Part shown: piece by piece, positions 34,480-43,126 of the stretch
Numbering within the stretch: position 1 is the first letter of the stretch
Layout of the letters: every line of letters starts with the position of its first letter
Assembly: GCA_900319365.1 (NCBI GenBank)
Contig: ONOE01000020.1
Coordinates: 3,964 to 50,257 of the forward strand
Reading direction: 5' to 3'
From: an uncultured bacterium
Lineage (GTDB): Bacteria; Cyanobacteriota; Vampirovibrionia; Gastranaerophilales; Gastranaerophilaceae
Length of the DNA: 46,294 bases
Program-made: the position numbers and the translations under genes
The notes under the pieces: model-generated
What the model was told of the DNA's origin: nothing
The model's input: only the letters and a program-made list of their open reading frames with translations
The model's database searches: none

Positions 34480-34923
34480 ATGAAAACATATTCGGCAAAA
34501 CCTCTTGAAGTAGAAAGAAAATGGTATGTAATCGATGCTGACGGCGAAACATTGGGCCGCTTGGCAGTCAGAGTTGCAGACATTTTGAGAGGAAAAAACA
34601 AACCTGAATATACGCCTAACGTTGATACAGGTGATTTCGTAATCGTAATCAATGCATCAAAAGTTAAGGTAACGGGTAAAAAAGAAACAGATAAAATTTA
34701 TTTACACCACACCGGTTATCCGGGAGGATTGAAATCAGCTTCATTCAAAGAGTTGATGGAAAAAGATCCCAGAGTTGTAATTGAACATGCTGTAAGAGGT
34801 ATGTTGCAGCACAATACTTTAGGTGATCAGCAATTTACAAAATTGAAAGTATATGCGGGTGCAGAACATCCTCATATCGCTCAAAAACCTATCGTACTTG
34901 AAAAATCGGGAGGTAACAAATAA
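34480..34923 (+). CDS. rplM: Ribosomal protein L13 (uL13)
   Basis: This is an early-assembly large-subunit protein of 147 aa: [66 protein letters not shown]-type middle, [30 protein letters not shown] and a C-terminal [16 protein letters not shown]. The ATG at 34480 has GGAG 9 nt upstream; an ATG five codons earlier overlaps that SD. Its TAA stop shares a base with the rpsI ATG. Confidence 0.97.
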   Translation: MKTYSAKPLEVERKWYVIDADGETLGRLAVRVADILRGKNKPEYTPNVDTGDFVIVINASKVKVTGKKETDKIYLHHTGYPGGLKSASFKELMEKDPRVVIEHAVRGMLQHNTLGDQQFTKLKVYAGAEHPHIAQKPIVLEKSGGNK

Positions 34924-35324
34924 TGGCAGAAGATAAAAATATTATAATGGCTACAGGCAGAAGAAAGACTGCAATTGCTGTTGTTAAATTGGTAAAAGGT
35001 TCAGGCAGAATTTTTGTTAACGGCAAAACCTTGAAAAACTATATCGGCAACAGACCTGCCATTGAAATGTTGGTTTACAGACCTTTAGTTTTAACAGAAA
35101 CTCAAGACAGATATGATGTCAGAGTAAAAACTCTTGGCGGCGGTGTTGTAGCACAATGCGGCGCTATCAAACACGGTATTTCAAGAGCATTGATTAAAGC
35201 TAATCCTGATTTCAGAAACGTTCTTAAAGCAGAAGGCTTGTTAACAAGAGACCCGAGAGTTAAAGAACGTAAGAAATACGGTAGAAAAAGAGCAAGAAAA
35301 AGATTCCAATTTTCAAAAAGATAA
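34923..35324 (+). CDS. rpsI: Ribosomal protein S9 (uS9)
   Basis: This small-subunit protein has a C-terminal tail that reaches the P-site tRNA. It is 133 aa, with [53 protein letters not shown] and the basic ending [25 protein letters not shown]. Start and rplM stop overlap (TAATG), so translation is coupled. A strong terminator closes the cluster at 35351. Confidence 0.98.
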   Translation: MAEDKNIIMATGRRKTAIAVVKLVKGSGRIFVNGKTLKNYIGNRPAIEMLVYRPLVLTETQDRYDVRVKTLGGGVVAQCGAIKHGISRALIKANPDFRNVLKAEGLLTRDPRVKERKKYGRKRARKRFQFSKR

Positions 35325-35350
35325 TTTTCTTGTTATCTCAAAAATTTACA

Positions 35351-35382
35351 AAAACACCGCCCAAATTCAGGCGGTGTTTTTT
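35351..35382. terminator. Rho-independent terminator closing the ribosomal cluster
   Basis: An 11-bp stem AAAACACCGCC / GGCGGTGTTTT with an 8-nt loop is followed by a T tract. The A tract on the left would let it serve the convergent HAD gene as well. Confidence 0.92.
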
Positions 35383-35383
35383 A

Positions 35384-35447
35384 ATTGTGCCCGCATTCTC
35401 TTGGCACAATCCAGACCTACTAAGAGAATGCCGGCACAATGCCGAAC
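35384..35447. repeat. Module-1 type palindrome
   Basis: TTGTGCCCGCATTCTCTT (35385-35402) pairs with AAGAGAATGCCGGCACAA (35421-35438) around CCAGACCTAC. It shares GTGCCCGCATTCTCTTGG with the copies at 9016 and 29322 but is shorter and rearranged. Confidence 0.7.
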
Positions 35448-35465
35448 TGCAAAAAACTTACCAAA

Positions 35466-36257
35466 TTAATTTATACAAAATTTTTCAACCGCTTTTACAA
35501 ACCCGTCATTTTCTACGGTGTCTGTAATATAATCAGCGTTTTGCTTTAATTCTTCCGTTGCGTTGCCCATTGCAACGCCTGTTCCGCCGCATTTTACAAG
35601 GTCAATATCGTTATTTTGATCGCCGATTGTTAAAGTTTCTTCTCTTTTTATTCCCCACATATTGCACAAAAATTCTACCCCGTGCGACTTTGTCGCATCT
35701 TTTGCGCCGATTTCACAATAATACGGAGTGGATTTTACAATGTATAAATACGGATATTCTTTTTGCAAAAATTCAACCCATTTTGTAACTCTGTCAGGGT
35801 TTTCGATATCTATTGCAAGGAGTTTATTTATATCTTTCAATTCCAAATCATCAAACGAACAAACCGTATAATCTACAAATTTGCCCTTGATGTAAGATTT
35901 TATTATTTCGTCGTCGTGCTCAACGTACAGTTTGTCATCAATATACAAATTCAAATGCACATTGTTTTGTCTTGCCCAATTGATAATCGTTTTTGCGGTA
36001 TCGGGCTCAAGAACGGTTTGAAAAAGTGTTTTACCGTTAATATCTTTTATAAGTCCGCCCTGATAGGAAATTATCGGATTGGTAAGCCCGAGTCTGCGTG
36101 CGATAGGCACGGTAGAAGAATGCATTCTGCCCGTAACAAGCACGACTTTTATTCCTTTTCGGTCAAGATTTTTTATGCAATTGATGACAGATGGGTGAAA
36201 ATTCCCGTCATAAGGCAGTATTGTACCGTCAATATCAGTTGCAACCATTTTTATCAT
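35466..36257 (-). CDS. Cof-type HAD-IIB phosphatase
   Basis: This is a haloacid dehalogenase superfamily hydrolase of 263 aa, probably dephosphorylating a sugar phosphate or similar metabolite. Motif I is DIDGT (Asp8/Asp10), motif II VLVTGRMHS, and motifs III and IV the closing KSHGVEFLCNMWGI and IGDQNNDIDLVKCGGTGVAMGNA. A large cap lies between, as in Cof/YidA proteins. The start chosen (MIKMVATDIDGT) overlaps the Nudix stop as ATGA, so the two genes are translationally coupled. Confidence 0.92.
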   Translation of the reverse strand: MIKMVATDIDGTILPYDGNFHPSVINCIKNLDRKGIKVVLVTGRMHSSTVPIARRLGLTNPIISYQGGLIKDINGKTLFQTVLEPDTAKTIINWARQNNVHLNLYIDDKLYVEHDDEIIKSYIKGKFVDYTVCSFDDLELKDINKLLAIDIENPDRVTKWVEFLQKEYPYLYIVKSTPYYCEIGAKDATKSHGVEFLCNMWGIKREETLTIGDQNNDIDLVKCGGTGVAMGNATEELKQNADYITDTVENDGFVKAVEKFCIN

Positions 36258-36793
36258 AAGGTAAACCCTTTGCAAAAAGCTCTTGTAACGGCACAAATTG
36301 TTTTAGAATCGTTAATTTCGCCATCTTGAATCATTTTGTAGATTTCATCCAAACCGTATTCAAAGCATTGCAAAACTTCGCCTTTATCGGGATGATCTCC
36401 GACGTATTCAAGATCGGATGCGAAATACAAATACAACTTTTCGGTGCAAATCCCCGGGGTTGTATTTATATAACCGAGCGATTTCCAATTTTTGGCTCTG
36501 TAGCCCGTTTCTTCTTCCAATTCTCTTTTTGCGGCATCATCGGGGTTTTCGTCTTTTTCGAGTTTACCTGCGGGAACTTCAAGAATAGTTCTTTTTAAAG
36601 GGTATCTGAACTGCTTTACTAGGATAATTTTATTATCGTTTGTAAGCGCAACAATTACAACTCCGCCGTTATGGACAACCACTTCACGAAACGATTTGTA
36701 GCCGTTTGCGGTTACGATTTCATATCTGATGATTTTCATAACTTTGCCGTCATATATAAGTTTTGAGTTTAGTGTTTTTTCTTCAAAATTCAT
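36254..36793 (-). CDS. Nudix hydrolase, ADP-ribose pyrophosphatase type
   Basis: This protein of 179 aa hydrolyses a nucleoside diphosphate linked to another moiety; ADP-ribose is the usual substrate of this subgroup. The Nudix box GKLEKDENPDDAAKRELEEETGY (about 90-112) is complete. The preceding KQFRYPLKRTILEVPAG and N-terminal KVMKIIRYEIVTANGYKSFREVV are typical of ADP-ribose pyrophosphatases. No SD is present; TGA-TATAAT ends 6 nt before the ATG, so the mRNA should be leaderless. The HAD phosphatase follows with a 4-nt overlap. Confidence 0.92.
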   Translation of the reverse strand: MNFEEKTLNSKLIYDGKVMKIIRYEIVTANGYKSFREVVVHNGGVVIVALTNDNKIILVKQFRYPLKRTILEVPAGKLEKDENPDDAAKRELEEETGYRAKNWKSLGYINTTPGICTEKLYLYFASDLEYVGDHPDKGEVLQCFEYGLDEIYKMIQDGEINDSKTICAVTRAFCKGFTL

Positions 36794-36799
36794 AAATAA

Positions 36800-36808
36800 A
36801 TTATATCA
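36800..36808 (-). promoter_or_regulatory. Extended -10 of the Nudix-HAD operon, predicted leaderless
   Basis: On the minus strand TGA-TATAAT (extended -10) lies exactly 6 nt upstream of the ATG at 36793, with TTATTT between. No -35 is clear. Confidence 0.6.
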
Positions 36809-36867
36809 TAAATTTACAAAAGTGATTTACTGTGTAAAATAAAGGTGATTAAAAAAGGACATACATA

Positions 36868-37563
36868 ATGGGTAAAAGACTTTCAAAACAAAATATTGAA
36901 CAGATGTTTAAATATGTGTTTGAATACTGCGGGTTTGAAGTGGACGGAATTGACCCAAAAGACAGAATTATCGCCTATCCGTCCTCAAACAATCAATGCT
37001 TTATATTTTCAATGCGGAAAGGCGGAGAGGTTTGCGAGGGCGTAAGAGTTCCGAATATTGATTTATTCACCCCGCCCGAAGAACTTATGTATTGCGCAAA
37101 AATAATTCTTGGTGAACGAACTTTTAAAGTAATGAAAAAAGAAATCGAAAATTCGACTTTCCAAGAAATACTTGAATTACTTAAACCCGTATTATGGGAA
37201 AAATATTCGACGAATAATAATATTCTCAAAGAAAAATTTATCATATATTGTCATTTTACAAAAGACCACGTATTAAAAATGGTAACAGATATTGAAAATA
37301 CCGATGATGCGGTACAATGGCATGATTTTTACGAGGACGGAAGCGCCGTTATTAAAGAAAACTGGAATGTCCCCGAAGAAGAAGTTCCGCCCGAAACCTT
37401 TAACAGCGTAGTAGATTTAGCCTATGACATAATGGATAAACAGGGCACAATAAGGGTATTTTTCAACAAATTACGCCACAAAGGGGAATACGAATTTTCG
37501 TACAAAGACTGCCTGCGATTGTATGATGAATACCAATATGTAAGCGGCTCTTTGCAAGAATAA
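36868..37563 (+). CDS. Hypothetical protein (231 aa)
   Basis: I do not recognise this family. It is an acidic, soluble-looking protein with no signal peptide or membrane helix. Segments such as GFEVDGIDPKDRIIAYPSSNNQCFIFSMRKGGEVCEGVRVPN suggest strands of an alpha/beta fold. The C-terminal half has many aromatic and acidic residues (VQWHDFYEDGSAVIKENWNVPEEEVPPE). SD AAAAGGA precedes the ATG by 9 nt. It is divergent from the Nudix gene and convergent with the helicase-nuclease, 36 nt from its stop. Any link to the helicase is unsupported. Confidence 0.7.
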   Translation: MGKRLSKQNIEQMFKYVFEYCGFEVDGIDPKDRIIAYPSSNNQCFIFSMRKGGEVCEGVRVPNIDLFTPPEELMYCAKIILGERTFKVMKKEIENSTFQEILELLKPVLWEKYSTNNNILKEKFIIYCHFTKDHVLKMVTDIENTDDAVQWHDFYEDGSAVIKENWNVPEEEVPPETFNSVVDLAYDIMDKQGTIRVFFNKLRHKGEYEFSYKDCLRLYDEYQYVSGSLQE

Positions 37564-37599
37564 CTTTTGGAATTGAATTTCCGATTATCGGATTATCTG

Positions 37600-40500
37600 C
37601 TATTCGTCAATTAAAACTCTGTCTAAGCATGCTTTTGGAGAATATTGCCATTCTCTGAACGTAATTCTTTTGACTTTAAATCCGCTGCGCTCCAGAATCG
37701 ATTGTTTTTTCATATTAGAAATATGAGATTTCGGTTTATCTTCAACGCCGTCAATTTCGACTATGAATTTATCATCAACAACCAAATCTGCGCTCAATCC
37801 CGCAATATCAACCCCCGCAAGAACATGATGTCCGAGGTTGCGGATTTCATCAGCGACAACTCTTTCAAATTTGTTTTTATAAATATTTGCATCGATTTCA
37901 TCATTTGCAAGCGCTTTTTTGCGTTCCAAATACTCTTTGCAATACGAAACGTAATTTCTGAAATGCCCTTCTGACATTGTTTCAATATCATGCGAAATGA
38001 AATTGATACATTTATTTTTAGCACGTGTGATTGCAACATTGAACAAATTCGGTTTTTGAATAAATGTAATGCTTTGAGGGTGCGAATTATTCGCAAAGCT
38101 CCACGAAATAAGCATTATATCTTTTTCGTCCCCTTGGAAAGTATGTGCCGTACCGATTTCAATCTGATGTTTTCTTATCATATAATCAGACAAAACTTTC
38201 GGAACAGAAATTTTCAACTGTTCGACTTGTGCCCTGAATGGCGACAAAATACCGATTGTCGTCGGATTATCGGGATTATTTTTCTCATCTTCAATAATTA
38301 TCGAGTGCAAAGTTTTAACAAGTTCTTCCACCTCGGGCAGGTTTCTTGTCGCATCGCCGTCAACCTTGCCGTCAGGAACTTTGATTAGTTCAAGCGCATT
38401 ATAATTTAATCTGTCTTTGCGCATAACTTTTATACGGTTAGAATAAAATTCCTTATTAGAAAAATTAATAATAGGCGGCAAGCTTCTGAAATGTTCGTCA
38501 AGCATAACACTATTCATCGAATAGTAATCAGCCAAATCAAACATTGAATTGGTGCGAAATCTCCACATTAACTGATATTTGTCGGGGATTCCGTACTGGC
38601 TCAAGAATGACTGTTCTTTTGCTTTTTCCAAGAACGACAAATGCGGTAGCTGTTTATCATCACCGACTATAACAGATTTTTTTGCCCTGTACATAATCGG
38701 GAAGCAGCTTGCTATATCGCATTGAGAAGCCTCATCAATAATTGCAACGTCAAACATGCCGGGTTTCAGCGGCAAAGAATCCGATACCGCATAAGTCGTA
38801 ACACACCAGCACGGAAACGCTTCAAGCAAGGGTTTGAAATCTTCTTCCTGCAATATTTTTGATTGAAGTTTTTTTCTGCGTTCAACAAGCGACATTGCAT
38901 GAACTTTTATCCTGCGTTTTTTCTTATCATCACGCAGCAAAGCTTTTAAAGCCTCACGTCTTGTACTTTTTAAAATATTAATGGCAAGAGTCTTTTGTTT
39001 TTTCTTCATCTGACGGATTTGTTCCATCATCACATGCAAATTACCCGTTTTTTGAATATCTGATTCAATTTTGCGCAACTGCCATTTTTGAGTAACAAAA
39101 TCAAGTTCGACTTTTAACCTGTTGAGGTTTTCGGGTTCAACGTCAAAATGTTTAAGATCAAGAATTTTCTTGAGCTGTCTTAGTGCCGACATATTAGCAA
39201 GCCCCGCAAAAAATCCCGCTTTTTCCATATTATCCGAAAGCGCTCTTATTACATCATTGATATTATCTATTTCGGATTTTTTTAACGGTCTTTTTACATA
39301 TTGCATTTCGCCGATTGTTTTTGACTGTTCCTGAATTTCATTTCTCAAATCGTGCCATTTGCGCTCAAGTTTTAAAATATTTTCGCATTTTTGTTCGGTT
39401 TCTCTCATAATATCAAGATGCTGTTTCATATCTTTGATATCAGCGAAAATATAATCTTCCTCATCATCATCTAAATCGATTTTGCCGGAGATTAAATCTT
39501 GCAGCTGACGGCTCAACTGACGTTGATAATTCGTTCTACCCGCCCTCAAAGCAAGATAAGGCGCACCGAGTTCATTCAATCTGTCTGCCACAACATCAAC
39601 CGCTTTATCCATACGGGACGCCACAAGAACGGTCTTGCCGTTTGCAATCAAATGCGCAACAAGGTTTACGATTGTCTGGGATTTACCTGTCCCCGGAGGT
39701 CCCTGAACTGCAATAAATTTATTATTTTCAATATTTTTGATAACTTTTTCCTGCGAATCGCTTAGCGATAACGGAGTAATCGGATAAAAAGGTGCGTTTT
39801 CATCTTTTGTCGAGCCCCTTTCAACCGCTTGATTGTACTCATCATTAATAACCGACAGCGTTGTTTCTCTATATACTCCGCTCGGTTTTTCCGCTATCTG
39901 AAGCAATTCATGCAGCACACCCGCCGTAACTGCGGGACGTTTAGTCAATATAATTGCGCTTTGATAAGTTACGCAAAGTTTTTTCAAATCGCCCTCATAC
40001 TTTTGCTTTTGCTGCTGAATATCATCTTCTATAATTTCATCTAAATTATCGCCGTTAATTTCAACGTCAGTATAATCTTTTTCTCCTTGATCATCATGCG
40101 AAACATTATCTTCATCAGCATCTTGAGAATCGTCTGAAACGATTTCAACATCAGGAATTAACGATTTTAAGGTCGTTAAGAAAATATCCATTTTCTCTTT
40201 TGTAATAGGCAAATCGGGCACAACGTCCAATATTCCCTCCAAAAAAGAATCCACTTCATCATCATCGTCGCTTTTCTTCATCAAAGATGCAAGAGCACCG
40301 GTATTGAGCGACAAAACGTCTTCCTGCCTTATACAATTTATATTTACGCCGTTTCTTTCAAGTTTGCACGGAACATACAAAAGCGGGGTCAAAAATTCGT
40401 TTCTGTGTTTAGATTTGCCGTTTCTGCCGATTAAAAACATATAGCCGTAAATAAGATACTTATCACGGGTATTGTTTTCGCTCTGAATCATAAGTTCTGT

Positions 40501-40725
40501 CAAATTGGGATTAGCGCCGTCTAGCTTCAAATACTCCAACCCCTGCGTTAACATGGTTTCTTTCTCTTTTAAGAAAATCCATTTGTTATCCTTATCACCC
40601 TTTAAATTGCGGAAAGTAGAACTTTTAACTTCTTCCCTTACGCAATCATGCAGATACAAACTGACTTTTTTTATAAAGCTGTTATTAAATGCCGAATTTA
40701 GTGCCTTTGTTGCTTCCTGTAACAT
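37600..40725 (-). CDS. DNA2/NAM7-type SF1 helicase with C-terminal PD-(D/E)xK-like nuclease domain
   Basis: This is a 1041-aa protein. An N-terminal region (about 1-310) of unknown fold contains a very acidic stretch (about 150-235). The SF1B (Upf1-like) motor follows: Walker A GPPGTGKS (342-349), a long helical insertion (about 420-620), motif II AIIDEASQCD, motif III VGDDKQLPHL, motif V TAHTFQGDEKDI and motif VI VAITRAKNK. The last 100 residues (about 945-1041) resemble DUF559/Vsr-type endonucleases, with SADLVVDDKFIVEIDG and an ILERSGFKVKRITFREW end. It probably unwinds and cuts nucleic acid, in repair or defence; the sequence does not decide which. It is monocistronic and no partner gene is adjacent. 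Confidence 0.85.
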   Translation of the reverse strand: MLQEATKALNSAFNNSFIKKVSLYLHDCVREEVKSSTFRNLKGDKDNKWIFLKEKETMLTQGLEYLKLDGANPNLTELMIQSENNTRDKYLIYGYMFLIGRNGKSKHRNEFLTPLLYVPCKLERNGVNINCIRQEDVLSLNTGALASLMKKSDDDDEVDSFLEGILDVVPDLPITKEKMDIFLTTLKSLIPDVEIVSDDSQDADEDNVSHDDQGEKDYTDVEINGDNLDEIIEDDIQQQKQKYEGDLKKLCVTYQSAIILTKRPAVTAGVLHELLQIAEKPSGVYRETTLSVINDEYNQAVERGSTKDENAPFYPITPLSLSDSQEKVIKNIENNKFIAVQGPPGTGKSQTIVNLVAHLIANGKTVLVASRMDKAVDVVADRLNELGAPYLALRAGRTNYQRQLSRQLQDLISGKIDLDDDEEDYIFADIKDMKQHLDIMRETEQKCENILKLERKWHDLRNEIQEQSKTIGEMQYVKRPLKKSEIDNINDVIRALSDNMEKAGFFAGLANMSALRQLKKILDLKHFDVEPENLNRLKVELDFVTQKWQLRKIESDIQKTGNLHVMMEQIRQMKKKQKTLAINILKSTRREALKALLRDDKKKRRIKVHAMSLVERRKKLQSKILQEEDFKPLLEAFPCWCVTTYAVSDSLPLKPGMFDVAIIDEASQCDIASCFPIMYRAKKSVIVGDDKQLPHLSFLEKAKEQSFLSQYGIPDKYQLMWRFRTNSMFDLADYYSMNSVMLDEHFRSLPPIINFSNKEFYSNRIKVMRKDRLNYNALELIKVPDGKVDGDATRNLPEVEELVKTLHSIIIEDEKNNPDNPTTIGILSPFRAQVEQLKISVPKVLSDYMIRKHQIEIGTAHTFQGDEKDIMLISWSFANNSHPQSITFIQKPNLFNVAITRAKNKCINFISHDIETMSEGHFRNYVSYCKEYLERKKALANDEIDANIYKNKFERVVADEIRNLGHHVLAGVDIAGLSADLVVDDKFIVEIDGVEDKPKSHISNMKKQSILERSGFKVKRITFREWQYSPKACLDRVLIDE

Positions 40726-40847
40726 ATATAAAACTTCCTCTTAAATTTATTTTATTCTATTTTACGTTAAAATCAAGCCCCTGACATCAGCAATTTAACG
40801 GAGAAATTAAACGGAGGATAAACAGCAAAAAACTTTTACATAACAAA

Positions 40848-40874
40848 AAAGCCGATTAAATTTCAATCGACTTT
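40848..40874 (-). terminator. Rho-independent terminator of the gene at 40932
   Basis: On the minus strand AAAGTCGATT pairs with AATCGGCTTT (one G-T wobble) around a 7-nt loop and is followed by a T tract. Confidence 0.75.
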
Positions 40875-40931
40875 AAAAACGTGTGTAAAAGTGTGAGTAA
40901 ATATATATTTGATAAGTTTTAAAAAATCAAA

Positions 40932-41348
40932 TTATGCGAATAAATCTGCAAACGGTCCGTTCGGATCAGCTATATGAGCTGCTACAGCGCCATCTTCGGC
41001 CAGTTTCATTCCCGGCAGGACCGTTTCTTTTAAACCTGCTGCTACACTTGCAACCTGATTTGCACTAACTTTGTAGTTATATCCCAAGCTTGCAAGAATT
41101 GCATTTGTGCTGTCCGCAATTTCTTTATCTGCGGCAGTATATTTGCTGATTTTTACACCGTAAAGATTTTGTACATTGTGTGTAAGCAAATCAGTTTCAT
41201 TTTCAAGACCTTTAAAAGCAGGAGCTTCGGTTTTTACTTCTTCAACTTCGGCTTTTTTCTTTTCATCTTCAGCTTTGTTCAAAGCTTTTTGACCGATGTT
41301 TATGTTATATGTTCCGTATTGGTTCAATTTATTAAATTCTACTGTCAT
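40932..41348 (-). CDS. Lineage-specific hypothetical protein (138 aa)
   Basis: No known family is recognised. The N-terminus (MTVEFNKLNQYGTYNINIG) is followed by a charged Lys/Glu-rich helix (ALNKAEDEKKKAEVEEVKTE), an APAFKGLENE segment bearing the F-x-G motif, and an Ala-rich C-terminal half. There is no signal peptide or membrane helix. The F-x-G motif within a disordered N-terminal part recurs in other orphan proteins of this window. SD AAGGAG is close upstream (ACAAGGAGTC), and a terminator follows. Function unknown. Confidence 0.75.
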   Translation of the reverse strand: MTVEFNKLNQYGTYNINIGQKALNKAEDEKKKAEVEEVKTEAPAFKGLENETDLLTHNVQNLYGVKISKYTAADKEIADSTNAILASLGYNYKVSANQVASVAAGLKETVLPGMKLAEDGAVAAHIADPNGPFADLFA

Positions 41349-41493
41349 AACCTTTGACTCCTTGTTAGTTTACTCACATTTCAGGTTACGGCATGTTTTT
41401 TAATAATCTTTAGTAATTTGTCATCTTTTGTTAAGAAGTTGTTACAATTGAAACAGTTGTATGCTATTTCTTGTATGATAGCAAAATTTACTA

Positions 41494-41499
41494 TAAAAT
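41494..41499 (+). promoter_or_regulatory. Candidate -10 of cca, predicted leaderless
   Basis: TAAAAT ends 6 nt before the cca ATG, with no SD between. Upstream, TTGTAT at 41471-41476 is a possible but imperfectly spaced -35. Confidence 0.45.
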
Positions 41500-41505
41500 G
41501 ATTTT

Positions 41506-42606
41506 ATGAATATCAAAGATAAAAATTTGTACTATATCGGCGGAGTCGTAAGGGATGAAATTCTCGGCAAACCGAGTTTTGACACGGATTTGACCTACCG
41601 TGGCAATGCGATTGATTTTGCCAAAACCATACCCGATATTGAAATTCTTCAAATAAATGAACCGTTCGGAACCGTAAGAATAAAATCCGGCGGGAAAGAA
41701 TTTGATATTGCATCAACAAGAACAGAAACTTACCCCCGCAAAGGTCATTTACCCGAAGTGGATAAAATCGGGTGTTCGCTAAAAGAAGATGTTATGCGGC
41801 GTGATTTTACGATTAATGCTCTTGCCAAATCGACCCTGACAGGCGAAATTATTGATTATACAAACGGACTTGAAGATATTAAAAATAAAACCCTGAGAAT
41901 CCTTTATGATACAAGTTTTATTGATGACCCCACAAGGATTGTACGCAGGCTGAAATTTGCCGTTCGATTCGGCTTCGATTCAGACGAACACACCCGAAAG
42001 CTCCAAAACGATTACCTTGATAATATAAATTACGATATGTCATACAAAAGGTTAAAAAAAGAACTGGTTGAAACATTCAACCTTAATAAGCGGGAAGCTT
42101 TTGAAAAATTCATCAAACAAAGAATTTATAAACTCGTTGCGCCCGTTGATTTTACTTTGCCCGAGTACGATTTTGAGAACCTTATAAAGATGAATTTAAG
42201 CAACATTTCACAGTCAAATATCTGGATAATATATGTCGGGCTTCTGCCTGATATCTCCAATCTGCCGCTAACTAAAGCCGAAAATAAAATAATTGAAGAA
42301 TTTAAAAAACTTAAATCAACAATTTTTAATAACGATTTTGAAATATGCAAAGCTTTTAACGCTGCCCCGATAGAATCCGTTATTATGTATTCAACAGTAA
42401 ATCACAAAACAGCAGAAAAATATTTGACAAAATTGAAAAATATCAAGCTTACGCTAAACGGCAAAGACCTGCAAAATCTGGGGATTGCGCCGAATGCGAA
42501 GTATCGTGAATGTTTTGATTACATATTAAAAACAAAGATTCCAAACCCCCAAATGACAAAAGCCGACGAATTGAAGCTTGCAAAAGAATTTTTCAACCTC
42601 AGCTAA
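41506..42606 (+). CDS. cca: CCA tRNA nucleotidyltransferase / poly(A) polymerase family
   Basis: This is a class II nucleotidyltransferase that adds or repairs the CCA end of tRNAs, 366 aa. Motifs: YYIGGVVRDEILG (glycine loop), the catalytic DTDLTYRG (Asp26/Asp28), the RRDFTINALA block that selects ATP and CTP, and DDPTRIVRRLKFAVRFGF, followed by helical neck and body domains. An A-adding-only or C-adding-only split enzyme cannot be excluded without comparison, because some lineages divide the activities; no second copy is in the window. Confidence 0.92.
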   Translation: MNIKDKNLYYIGGVVRDEILGKPSFDTDLTYRGNAIDFAKTIPDIEILQINEPFGTVRIKSGGKEFDIASTRTETYPRKGHLPEVDKIGCSLKEDVMRRDFTINALAKSTLTGEIIDYTNGLEDIKNKTLRILYDTSFIDDPTRIVRRLKFAVRFGFDSDEHTRKLQNDYLDNINYDMSYKRLKKELVETFNLNKREAFEKFIKQRIYKLVAPVDFTLPEYDFENLIKMNLSNISQSNIWIIYVGLLPDISNLPLTKAENKIIEEFKKLKSTIFNNDFEICKAFNAAPIESVIMYSTVNHKTAEKYLTKLKNIKLTLNGKDLQNLGIAPNAKYRECFDYILKTKIPNPQMTKADELKLAKEFFNLS

Positions 42607-42648
42607 ATACACGTGGTTGATGTTTCTACACGAACAATAATTTTTGAT

Positions 42649-42668
42649 GTCGGGCAAGTATGCCCTAC
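42649..42668. repeat. Short hairpin resembling module 2
   Basis: GTCGGGCAAGTATGCCCTAC forms GGGCA-AGTA-TGCCC and shares its GCAAG...CCCTAC pattern with module 2 at 9110 and 15926. It is followed at about 42694 by GTGCTCGCACCG. It sits in the 100-nt gap between the convergent cca and zinc-ribbon genes. Confidence 0.35.
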
Positions 42669-42706
42669 AGTAATACTATTTTTGAAGTGCTCGCACCGAT
42701 GAAACC

Positions 42707-43048
42707 TTAGTGTCCTCGGATTTCTTCATGAAGTTTGGCGTGGCAGTACGGGCATTCTTCAAGATTTTTTGTTTTAAACAGTTTGCCGCATTTGGGGCAT
42801 TTGTTTTGGGTCGGGAGTAAAAATACCAACGCTCCGAAAATATATGACAGACTGACTTTCAAAATAAAAGTGATAACAAACACCAACAGAAATATAAGTA
42901 TGTAAAAAAGCAGCAAGTCAAACGAATTCCCTTGCGGAATTTGTATGCCAAAGATTTTAGGCTGCGCAACTTCTTGAGTGCTTTGTGTTTGCACGGGGTG
43001 ATTTTTATTTATTTCCCGTGTCAGTATTATGGTAGTATTTTTGCTCAT
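42707..43048 (-). CDS. Zinc-ribbon membrane protein (113 aa)
   Basis: This protein is unrecognised beyond its domains. A polar N-terminus of about 43 residues is followed by one long or two closely spaced hydrophobic segments (about 44-80). A C-terminal zinc ribbon has Cys84/Cys87 (KCPKCG) and Cys99/Cys102 (ECPYCH). The ribbon probably faces the cytoplasm. No SD is present; the ATG is 6 nt after TGT-TATAAT, one half of a symmetrical divergent promoter shared with ispF. It is convergent with cca. Confidence 0.75.
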   Translation of the reverse strand: MSKNTTIILTREINKNHPVQTQSTQEVAQPKIFGIQIPQGNSFDLLLFYILIFLLVFVITFILKVSLSYIFGALVFLLPTQNKCPKCGKLFKTKNLEECPYCHAKLHEEIRGH

Positions 43049-43054
43049 AAGTAA

Positions 43055-43087
43055 ATTATAACATATTGCGTTAATATATGTTATAAT
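43055..43087. promoter_or_regulatory. Symmetrical divergent promoter between the zinc-ribbon gene and ispF
   Basis: A perfect 12-bp inverted repeat ATTATAACATAT / ATATGTTATAAT with a 9-nt centre places an extended -10 (TGT-TATAAT) at each outer end, facing outwards. Each promoter's -35 position (TAACAT, 17 nt away) falls on the other promoter's -10 arm. The two polymerases would therefore compete. Confidence 0.7.
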
Positions 43088-43126
43088 TCAATTTGTAAAA
43101 TACAGGTTAAGGAGAAAAACGGCACA

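Noticed and set aside
42649..42668. Terminator for cca or the convergent zinc-ribbon gene
   Set aside because: The GGGCA/TGCCC hairpin has no T tract on either side; it looks more like a relative of repeat module 2.
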